Shown one piece after another: positions 54,708-62,123 of a stretch of DNA of 64,000 nt. The notes under the pieces are model-generated. The model saw only the letters and a program-made list of their open reading frames with translations, made no database searches and was not told where the DNA came from. Every line of letters starts with the position of its first letter. Position 1 is the first letter of the stretch. The stretch spans positions 46,763-110,762 of the forward strand of contig JADLDK010000011.1 in NCBI GenBank assembly GCA_020846715.1. Reading direction: 5' to 3'. Origin of the DNA: Armatimonadota bacterium (GTDB lineage Bacteria; Armatimonadota; UBA5829; DSUL01). The position numbers and the translations under genes were made by a program.

Positions 54708-55934
54708 CTAGATCAGCTCTTTGTAAACTTGCAGCAGCTTTTCGGAGTAGTGATACCACGTATTGTTCTCAGCGGCCAACCGGGCACTGGCTCCGAGTGA
54801 ACTGCGCAACTGCGGGTCTCGCTTGAGCTGCACGATTTTCTCCTTGAGAGCCTCAACACTGCAGGTTGGCACAACGTATCCGTTGACGCCGTCCTCTACC
54901 ACATCTTTGGCTCCGGTGTTGCCGGAGATAATAACGGGTATGCCGCACGCCATAGCTTCCGTTACAACCATTGCAAAGCCGTCTTCGACAGAAGGGAAAG
55001 CAAAGACACTGCCCTGACGATACAACTCCGCAAGTTCAGCGCGTGAACCAACATGCCCAAGCACTCTTACGCCTGGGAGAGACTCGTATCGTCGCATCAA
55101 CTCAACCGCATCGGGCAGAACCATCCCAACCAGCCACAACTCCGAATCCTGTAAGCCCAGCTCTTTCCACGCCTGAAGCAGATACTGCACGCCCTTACGC
55201 AGGCACACCATTCCGCAGTAGATAACTCTAAAAGTGGAGTCCTGCTTTGGGCCCGGTGTAAAGACCTCTGTATCAACACCGTAGTTGATAACTCTGAGCT
55301 TGTCGGCCGGGATGCCGTGGCGGAGATGGCTTTCGCGGGCAAACTCGCTGCAGACGACGATCCGATCAGCCAGGGCGTACTCCCTGTAAGTTTTCCAGCG
55401 CTCCAGCGGCGCCTCCACACGCCCTTTGAAGCCGTACTTGCGATACTCCCCGGAGACCAGTGAGACGATGTCTTCAGGGTGCGTGTTAGCGCGCTCAAGA
55501 ACCAGCCGCGTCCCAAGTTTTCGAGCTTGCTTCATACTGAACAGAGCCTGATGGCTCCAACCGTGGAAGATGTCGGAGACGTTAAGCAGTTTGCGCGCGC
55601 CCAGATCAAAGGCGTTATCCATCAGACAGAAGTCCAGACCGTACCTAACACGAAGTCGATACGGAATGCGGGCGCGCAGTGTAGCCTCAGCCGCCGCAGC
55701 CACAACTGATATTAACTCATCGGGTATGTCTGACGGGTTATACCCCGGCGCGATAACTCCGGTTAGCAGACCCTCGCGAAACGCAGCCATGGCGGCATTG
55801 TAGGCAATGTACCCACAGCCCCAGGAGGCCAGCGTCCGCCCGGTGGAATACTGAACTGTGGGACGCGGACCTGAGTTCTCTGTGACTCGCATAGCAGGCG
55901 CTTCAGGATGAGGGGATGTGACTTCAGCGCTCAT
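54708..55934 (-). CDS. Glycosyltransferase family 4
   Basis: A 408-residue GT-B enzyme. The C-terminal donor domain is typical: YCGMVCLRKGVQYLLQAWKE, ALADRIVVCSEFARES and the EX7E-like EDGFAMVVTEAMACGIPVII, with GNTGAKDVVEDGVNGYVVPT. The N-terminal region is unusual (SWGCGYIAYNAAMAAFREGL), less similar to common GT4 members. It adds a sugar from a nucleotide donor during surface-glycan synthesis. It overlaps the GT2 gene by 4 bases (ATGA). Confidence 0.9.
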   Translation of the reverse strand: MSAEVTSPHPEAPAMRVTENSGPRPTVQYSTGRTLASWGCGYIAYNAAMAAFREGLLTGVIAPGYNPSDIPDELISVVAAAAEATLRARIPYRLRVRYGLDFCLMDNAFDLGARKLLNVSDIFHGWSHQALFSMKQARKLGTRLVLERANTHPEDIVSLVSGEYRKYGFKGRVEAPLERWKTYREYALADRIVVCSEFARESHLRHGIPADKLRVINYGVDTEVFTPGPKQDSTFRVIYCGMVCLRKGVQYLLQAWKELGLQDSELWLVGMVLPDAVELMRRYESLPGVRVLGHVGSRAELAELYRQGSVFAFPSVEDGFAMVVTEAMACGIPVIISGNTGAKDVVEDGVNGYVVPTCSVEALKEKIVQLKRDPQLRSSLGASARLAAENNTWYHYSEKLLQVYKELI

Positions 55935-56920
55935 AGGAGACCGTCCGCCTGGGCTGTAAGCGGCAAGCTCTGGGAAGGTGAGACTGATCCTGGACGGCTG
56001 AGCCGCTCGAGGAGTCCCGCTTCATCCAGAACTGGCGCAATGATATGTCCGCGGGACCCTGTAGCCTGAAGAGCCTGCCGGGCCTGCCGATCAGCCTCGG
56101 CAACAGCGGGATTTCTCTTTGTGCGCGCTTTGAGTTTCATCAGAGATATCCACAATTTGTGCTGGCGCAACAGAGACGGAGAAGCGAAGTTGCGGCGTAC
56201 GAAGAGCATGCGGTTTCGAAGAGAGATAATCTCACGCTTCAGTTCGCTTGCGTGAGACTGAACAGATGTGTGCGGGTGGCGATGCCACGCCAACGCTTTG
56301 GGTTCATTCACGCAGCGCCACCCACTGCGCCATGCCCGGTAACACAGGTCAATGTCCTCCCACCCGTACGGCGCATAGACGGGATCGAACCCACCAAGTT
56401 CCTCAAAAACATCTCGGCGCATAATTGTGGCTCCGCCAAGCGCAAAAGCTATTTCGGTAGGTTCATCAAAGGCGCCCGGCTGCTCCTCACCTGGAAACTC
56501 CGCGTGAAAAAGCCCGCGACTGAATGCCAGTGAGGTCACTCCGCCATTTCCGGTGGCAGCACTGGTGCGCAGATGGAAGCCTGCCGCAAAAACGTCCGGA
56601 GCTTCCATGGCAGAGACAGCTTTTTCCAGACAGTCTGGGTACAGCTCAATGTCCGTCATGCACACGGCCAGCAGATCGCCTGTCAAACCGCGCGCTCCTT
56701 CGTTCACCGCTTCGCCAAACCCGCCGTTGTAAAGGCGCCGAATAACGCGAATATCGGGCGCGATCTCTGACAGGACGGCCAGGCTGTCATCAGTGCTGGC
56801 GTCGTCCACGACAACAACGTCACGTGCGCCAGCGCGTCTGGCGGAAGTCAGCACACTGGGTAGAAACTGCCGGAGCAGCGATGCGCCATTGTAGTTCGGG
56901 ATTACAACGTCGAGTGTCAC
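55931..56920 (-). CDS. Glycosyltransferase family 2 (rhamnosyltransferase-like)
   Basis: A 329-residue GT-A enzyme: LDVVIPNYNGASLLRQFLPS, VVVVDDASTDDSLAVL, the DxD-like MTDIELYPD and EELGGFDPVYAPYGWEDIDL with CYRAWRSGWR. These are signatures of GT2 members that build O-antigen-like chains. It is in one operon with the GT4 gene downstream and follows an oxidoreductase gene upstream by 43 bases. Confidence 0.9.
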   Translation of the reverse strand: MTLDVVIPNYNGASLLRQFLPSVLTSARRAGARDVVVVDDASTDDSLAVLSEIAPDIRVIRRLYNGGFGEAVNEGARGLTGDLLAVCMTDIELYPDCLEKAVSAMEAPDVFAAGFHLRTSAATGNGGVTSLAFSRGLFHAEFPGEEQPGAFDEPTEIAFALGGATIMRRDVFEELGGFDPVYAPYGWEDIDLCYRAWRSGWRCVNEPKALAWHRHPHTSVQSHASELKREIISLRNRMLFVRRNFASPSLLRQHKLWISLMKLKARTKRNPAVAEADRQARQALQATGSRGHIIAPVLDEAGLLERLSRPGSVSPSQSLPLTAQADGLL

Positions 56921-56963
56921 AATCTGGAATTAGCGAAAAGCTGTGAGAAACTAGTCGAGATGT

Positions 56964-58121
56964 CTATAGATCTACTCCATAGTCCTGCTGAATGAGCCTT
57001 GCCCCCGCGGCCGCAATTCGGATGGAGTCAAGAGCGGTCTCCAGTGCGATGCGCGGTTTGCCGCTTCGGCCTCGAATATGGGCCGCCACATCCTCCATGG
57101 CCGCGCGCACGCAGTCCTGGTACACTTCTATTTTCGGCTTCTCAATTCCAAAGTGAAGGTTCACCATCAACGATACCGGATACGACGAGCCGCCCGCTGT
57201 GACGGAGTGGGACTCTGTCGGTGCGCCATGCACATAAGTCACATCAGCGGCTAAGCGCTCCAGATCAAGAGGCTCTTCCTGGATGTGTGCAGATGGGAAA
57301 ATGCCGGCCAGTTGCTGCAAGCCTTCTCTTGTTGTGATGGCCCGGACTGTCGCCGCCAGTGGAATCCAACCCTCCACGTCTATCTCGCCAAGATCGAACG
57401 CAAAGCGAAAGCTCTGACGTTCAAACCACCACGGCCGGAAGAAGTGATGATAGTGTGTGCTGATGACTCCATCGTCGTAGCGCACGGTCGCCTGAACTTT
57501 ATCTTCCATACCTGGCTGCCGGCAGTGAGCCTGGGCCGTTATTTTCTCAGGCCGGGCCTTCCACACAAAGTTGACCATGTCAAAAAAGTGCACGGCGTGT
57601 TCGACAAGAATGCCTCCCGATTTGGACTTGTCCCAGAACCAGTGCTGTGGCGGCAACTTTCCGTCGTAGGCATAGTTGGCGACGCTAACGTGCTGGAGCT
57701 TTCCGAGCACCTTTGAGTCGGCCACGCTCTTCAGCGCACAAACCAGCGGGTTGTAGCGAAGCATATAGTCCACCGCGATGACGCGCTTCTGTCTATGTGC
57801 CGTCCCGACAAGCTCTTCGGCCTCCTCGAGAGTCAAAGCCGGCGGCTTCTCCACGAACACATGCTTTTCGGCTTCCAAAGCCTGCTGCGCAATGGAAGCG
57901 TGCGTCGCCGGAGGAGTCCCGATTGAGACAATCTGAACTGAGTCATCCCTGAGCATATCGCGAAAGTCGCGGTATGACTTCAGTCCCGGGGGAATGCGGG
58001 ACGTATCGAGGTCCGAGGCGGCAACGACCCGTACATCCTTAAGGTCTCTCCACGCCTCGTGACAGAACTCTGCGAACTCTCCATAGCCGACAATTCCAAT
58101 ACCAAGCCTGTCCACTTGCAA
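56964..58121 (-). CDS. Gfo/Idh/MocA-family sugar oxidoreductase
   Basis: A 385-residue NAD(P)-dependent dehydrogenase. The Rossmann motif is GIGIVGYGEFAEFCHEAW (8-25), followed by the family motif FVEKPPALTLEEAEELV and HAVHFFDMVNFVWKARPEKI. Members act on sugar nucleotides, inositol or glycans. The start is TTG 58121, chosen for GGAG 6 bases upstream. It leads the GT2-GT4 cluster, so a role in forming an activated or modified sugar for that pathway is likely. Confidence 0.9.
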   Translation of the reverse strand: MQVDRLGIGIVGYGEFAEFCHEAWRDLKDVRVVAASDLDTSRIPPGLKSYRDFRDMLRDDSVQIVSIGTPPATHASIAQQALEAEKHVFVEKPPALTLEEAEELVGTAHRQKRVIAVDYMLRYNPLVCALKSVADSKVLGKLQHVSVANYAYDGKLPPQHWFWDKSKSGGILVEHAVHFFDMVNFVWKARPEKITAQAHCRQPGMEDKVQATVRYDDGVISTHYHHFFRPWWFERQSFRFAFDLGEIDVEGWIPLAATVRAITTREGLQQLAGIFPSAHIQEEPLDLERLAADVTYVHGAPTESHSVTAGGSSYPVSLMVNLHFGIEKPKIEVYQDCVRAAMEDVAAHIRGRSGKPRIALETALDSIRIAAAGARLIQQDYGVDL

Positions 58122-58376
58122 CTGTACTCCAAAAACTATCGCTAACGGGAAGTATAGCGGAGTTTGCGGAAAACGGGCCGCCTGCCGCGGTCATCTCCGA
58201 AGCAGAAGGCGAGTGGTTGGCGCTTGTGCATCAGGCTTCTGCCGGGAAAGCCGTCCCTGAGCGATGCAGTACTAATGGACCAATGCCATCCTTGACAAGA
58301 GTGAAGTAGCATGAGGATGTTGGCCGTGCGGAAAAGCCGAACTACCGCGCGACCTGCACTTGTCCTTGAATCTCTT

Positions 58377-58415
58377 GCGCCCTCCCGGACACTCTGTCCC
58401 TGGAGGGCGCTTTTT
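58377..58415 (+). terminator. Strong hairpin plus T-run in the leader of the DUF1080 gene (terminator or attenuator)
   Basis: GCGCCCTCC (58377-58385) pairs with GGAGGGCGC (58402-58410), and an inner stem GGACA/TGTCC closes on CTC; TTTTT follows at 58411-58415. No plus-strand gene lies upstream in 58122-58376, so it ends either a small RNA or the leader of the next gene. A TTGACA at 58292-58297 may be the promoter, with a poor -10. Confidence 0.7.
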
Positions 58416-58468
58416 CCTGTGCCTGTCCGAGCGAAGGAGTCAGAAGAGCGCGCGCAGAATCCCGCATT

Positions 58469-59722
58469 ATGCGAATCTTCTGTGCTGTAGTTGCTACTTT
58501 CGCGCTGGCTGTAATGCCACGGTGCGCGGTCACATCCCCTTTTGTGCCGCTGTTCGATGGAAAATCTCTCAACGGGTGGACTATTGAAAGCAAGAGTGGA
58601 CAGGGCTACATCGTGCGAGACGGGCTTCTGATCTGCCCCTCAGACGGCGGAGGAGTTCTTTACACAGACAGGGACTACTCAGACTTCATTCTACGCTTTG
58701 ACTTTCGGCTGGATAAGGGCGGCAACAACGGTGTCGCACTTCGAGCGCCGCGCCACGATCGCGCTCCCTACGACGTCCTGGAGAGCCAGATTCTGGATAA
58801 TAGCGACCCCATGTACTCAGGACTACTCGCTACGCAGCTTCACGGAGCCCTCTACAAAGTGACTCCCGTTACAGACAGTGCGCTGAAGCCAGCCGGTGAG
58901 TGGAACCGGGAAGAGATACGGGCACAGGGCCGAAATATCAGCGTAAGCGTCAACGGGCGGAAAGTGGTGGATGCTGACATCAATGCAATTCGCAACCCGA
59001 AGGTACTTTTGGAGCATCCAGGACTCCTGCGCGACTACGGACGCATCGGCTTCATGGGACACGGCCCGGCAGAAGTTGCTCTGCGCAACATAGTTATCAA
59101 AGATATTTCCAGACCCCGGAAGGACAACACTGCTCCACCCGGCTTCAAGGCGTTGTTCAACGGGCGCAATCTAGCCGGATGGAAGGGACTGGTCGCCAGC
59201 CCGCCCGAGCGAGCCAAAATGACGCCAGAGCAGCTTGCCTCAAAGCAGAAGGAAGCGGACGAAGTGATGCGGCAGCACTGGAGCGTTGTGAATGGCGTCT
59301 TGACCTACGACGGGAAGGGTGAGAGCCTGTGCACAGTCAAAGACTACCGGAACTTTGAGATGCTGGCGGACTGGCGCATCGAGCCAGGAGGCGACAGTGG
59401 CATTTATCTGCGCGGCAGCCCACAAGTGCAGATATGGGACAATCCCATCGGTTCTGGTGGGCTTTACAACAATCAGAAAAACCCGAGTGGCCCCTTGGCT
59501 CGCGAAGACAGACCACCCGGTGAATGGAACCGCTTCCGGATAGTGATGATTGGGGAGCGGGTGACGGTCTTTCTGAACAACGAGCTTGTGGTTAACGGTG
59601 TTGTAATGGAGAACTACTGGGAGCGTGACAAGCCGATTTATCCGACAGGCCAGATAGAGCTGCAAAACCACAACAGCAAGCTCGAGTTCAAAAACATTTA
59701 TATCCGGGAGATCAGAGACTAA
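58469..59722 (+). CDS. Secreted protein with two DUF1080 (3-keto-disaccharide hydrolase-like) domains
   Basis: A 417-residue protein with a signal peptide (FCAVVATFALAVMPRCAVT). Domain 1 begins FVPLFDGKSLNGWTIESKSG and domain 2, from about residue 225, FKALFNGRNLAGWKGLVASP. The first has FILRFDFRLDKGGNNGVALR, the second FEMLADWRIEPGGDSGIYLR with the G-x-x-GI/VxLR pattern of this concanavalin-like family, some members of which act on 3-keto sugars. It is exported and probably handles plant or microbial glycans, like the fucosidase in this window. A strong hairpin with T-run lies 54 bases upstream of the ATG. Confidence 0.9.
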   Translation: MRIFCAVVATFALAVMPRCAVTSPFVPLFDGKSLNGWTIESKSGQGYIVRDGLLICPSDGGGVLYTDRDYSDFILRFDFRLDKGGNNGVALRAPRHDRAPYDVLESQILDNSDPMYSGLLATQLHGALYKVTPVTDSALKPAGEWNREEIRAQGRNISVSVNGRKVVDADINAIRNPKVLLEHPGLLRDYGRIGFMGHGPAEVALRNIVIKDISRPRKDNTAPPGFKALFNGRNLAGWKGLVASPPERAKMTPEQLASKQKEADEVMRQHWSVVNGVLTYDGKGESLCTVKDYRNFEMLADWRIEPGGDSGIYLRGSPQVQIWDNPIGSGGLYNNQKNPSGPLAREDRPPGEWNRFRIVMIGERVTVFLNNELVVNGVVMENYWERDKPIYPTGQIELQNHNSKLEFKNIYIREIRD

Positions 59723-59775
59723 GGATCAGACGCTGGCGAGCACGAGATGCGGCGCCAATCCGCGCGAGCAAGCCA

Positions 59776-61779
59776 TCACGGCGCCTGCCGCTGAACAGAG
59801 TAGGCCTGAAGCGCCGGATGTGGTCCGCCTGTGCCCAGTTCTCCGCGCGACACAACGAAGTCTCCGACTGCAACTCCCGATAACAGCGCGGAATCTGCTG
59901 TCACCAGAACGGGCGACTCCGATCCGTCCGTTATGCTCAGAGTATTTCCGCCCCGGGCGGTCACTTTCCCCCAGACACGGAAGAAATTCTTTGCCGGGAA
60001 ACCCGGCAACATAGCCGCTGCGTCACGCCCATTGATACCAACTTCTCGCTCCACGCGATATGGCGGATAGTTGAAACTCTTGGAGTTGTAGCTGAGTGTG
60101 ACTCTTTGAGAGCCCACGGTGGGCGGAGCGGTAATGACTCCACGCCAGATATAGGGTGAATCCTGCGCGAGCGTAACACCGCTGACAACTACAGGAGTGG
60201 TCACAGTCTCGAACAGGTTGACTGTAACATCAATGGTTCCGGACGGAGGAACGCGTCTGGTCGAGAGTTGCACGGTCCCTCCAACACCGCCACCCATAAT
60301 AGCTCCCTTTTCCCCGTTGAATCCGGCTGGTGCGGGCTCACTTAGACCTGCGCCGCCCTTTCCGCCTGCTCCTCCCGCGCCTCCTGAGCCGTAGCTGAAC
60401 ACGTTGCCTTGCTGCGTCACCGCTCCATACTGGGAGAATAAAGACCAGCTCGGACCGCCGGATCCGCCTGCACCTCCGCCCCCATTTCCGCCGTCTCCAC
60501 CAGACCCTCCACGTCCGCCCGAGCCAATATTCTCCGGACAGGCAGCGCCTCCCAGTCCTCCTTCACCACCTGTGCCACCCTTGCCGCCATTGCCCCCATT
60601 GCCGCCGTTACCACCGTTGCCACTAATGAGAGTGCACCCGGTCACAGTTGCGCCATCGCTCGACAGCAAGAGGACAGCAAATGAACCGCCGCCCCCGCCG
60701 CCACCGGTTCCGCGATTCCCACCGCAACCGCCGCTTCCGCCTCCGCCGCCTCCATTCCCGGAACCTCTCACGCAGAACAAGATACCATCACAGCGTCGGG
60801 CGCCGCCTCCGCCGCCGCCCCCACCACCGCCTCCAGGCCAGCCGTGTCCGCCGTCGGAGCCGCTGCCGGGGATATACAGTCCATATAGAAAGGAACCACT
60901 GCGAGCTTCGCCGGGGAAGCCGTGGAGTCCGTCCGAGCCATTTGCGCCGTCCCCACCGGGCTGGCCAGGCTTTGTATTCGTGCCCAAAGCCCCTCCGTGC
61001 CCTCCTGCCGCACCTGTGGCAGCGGCCGCGCCTGGCTTTCCAGCGGTCAGATCAAACAAGCCACCATCGCCACCGTGACCACCGCGATCGCAGGGAAAGT
61101 CCCCGCCAGCGCCACCCAGCCCCGGTGGTTCGTAGGAATCGCCGCAATACCCCTCACCTCCGGGACTGCCATTGAGTCCGTTCTGGCCAGACATCCCCGA
61201 GCTGCCATTTTGGCCGGCGTTCCCATTGCCGGAAATAATAATGTTGTTTCTGAGAGTAAGCCCGGGGCTTCCGTTCGCGAGCACACCGTAAGAAGACTCT
61301 CCATAGCCCGTAATGGATGATGCCCGGATGGTAAGGAATGCAAGCTCCGTCGTCGCGTGGATTCCATTTGCGAATACCCCCAACTGCGAGCCGGAATCAA
61401 TTCGGGTGACGTTCGAAGCCGAGCGGCCCCAGTGCGGTGGACCATCGTAGCCGCCGTAAATACTCACCCCATCAACCATAGAAACTGTGTTAGGATACGT
61501 GCCCTTCGCAACGAGCACCTGAGTCTTGCCGAGGCTCTGTGCCCTGCTGATGGCGTAATGAATCGTCTTGACCGGCGCGCTCATTGAGCCATTTGACGGA
61601 GAATCCGAACCTGAGGCGAAATCCACAACAATGGCTTTGGAGGCATCGCCATCAATGCCGTCAGAGTTGCTGTCCTGAAAAAGAAGATCCGGGACATCAA
61701 CATCACAATACGCCGGGGCCACACACAGGGAAAACAGGAAGGCGCCAAAAATGGAAGTAATACGCGTGCAGAGCTTCAT
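59776..61779 (-). CDS. Secreted beta-helix protein with a long glycine-rich region
   Basis: A 667-residue protein. After a signal peptide (SIFGAFLFSLCVAPAYC) comes a DUF1565-like parallel beta-helix region (FASGSDSPSNGSMSAPVKTI, VSIYGGYDGPPHWGRSASNV). Residues about 185-520 are over half glycine, in GGxGG, GNGGNGG and runs of up to eleven glycines, broken by short Cys-containing pieces. A C-terminal domain (about 530-667) has FRVWGKVTARGGNTLSITDG and ends VVSRGELGTGG. The Gly-rich part could pack as polyglycine II helices. It is paralogous to the next gene. A promoter with extended -10 is seen 58 bases upstream. Confidence 0.85.
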   Translation of the reverse strand: MKLCTRITSIFGAFLFSLCVAPAYCDVDVPDLLFQDSNSDGIDGDASKAIVVDFASGSDSPSNGSMSAPVKTIHYAISRAQSLGKTQVLVAKGTYPNTVSMVDGVSIYGGYDGPPHWGRSASNVTRIDSGSQLGVFANGIHATTELAFLTIRASSITGYGESSYGVLANGSPGLTLRNNIIISGNGNAGQNGSSGMSGQNGLNGSPGGEGYCGDSYEPPGLGGAGGDFPCDRGGHGGDGGLFDLTAGKPGAAAATGAAGGHGGALGTNTKPGQPGGDGANGSDGLHGFPGEARSGSFLYGLYIPGSGSDGGHGWPGGGGGGGGGGGARRCDGILFCVRGSGNGGGGGGSGGCGGNRGTGGGGGGGSFAVLLLSSDGATVTGCTLISGNGGNGGNGGNGGKGGTGGEGGLGGAACPENIGSGGRGGSGGDGGNGGGGAGGSGGPSWSLFSQYGAVTQQGNVFSYGSGGAGGAGGKGGAGLSEPAPAGFNGEKGAIMGGGVGGTVQLSTRRVPPSGTIDVTVNLFETVTTPVVVSGVTLAQDSPYIWRGVITAPPTVGSQRVTLSYNSKSFNYPPYRVEREVGINGRDAAAMLPGFPAKNFFRVWGKVTARGGNTLSITDGSESPVLVTADSALLSGVAVGDFVVSRGELGTGGPHPALQAYSVQRQAP

Positions 61780-61836
61780 TGCGGACCGATGACCTCTTCT
61801 TTGAACTCACGGCCAAACACGGCCTGATACCTGTTC

Positions 61837-61865
61837 ATTATACCATACTGTCGCCTGCTGGTCGA
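61837..61865 (-). promoter_or_regulatory. Promoter of the glycine-rich protein gene
   Basis: On the minus strand TCGACC (61865-61860), 17 bases, TATAAT (61842-61837) with an extended TGG before the -10. It separates the two paralogues into distinct units. The remaining part of 61780-62123 has no gene. Confidence 0.6.
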
Positions 61866-62123
61866 AAGAGATGTCAGACCAGAAGCCAGACCTGACGCTC
61901 CCGTTGTGCGCGGCGTTGGAATGGATTCGGCAAGCGATCGACTCCAATTCCTTCCTCTGTCACAGGATGGAGGAGCTGACCTGTGACAAGCCTTGAGTCT
62001 TGAAAGGAGCGAACAGGAAAAGGATATTGGTGGCGTCCCAGCGCCTTCTCAGGGCAGGACACCACCATCTCTGGTCTTCCGCTTCAAACTGAGGCTGTCC
62101 GAAATGGCCTGAAACCTTCCTGG

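Noticed and set aside
60404..61078. Proline-rich open frames on the plus strand (also 62740-63048)
   Set aside because: They are the complement of GGN codons of the glycine-rich proteins (CCN gives Pro), with no start signals.
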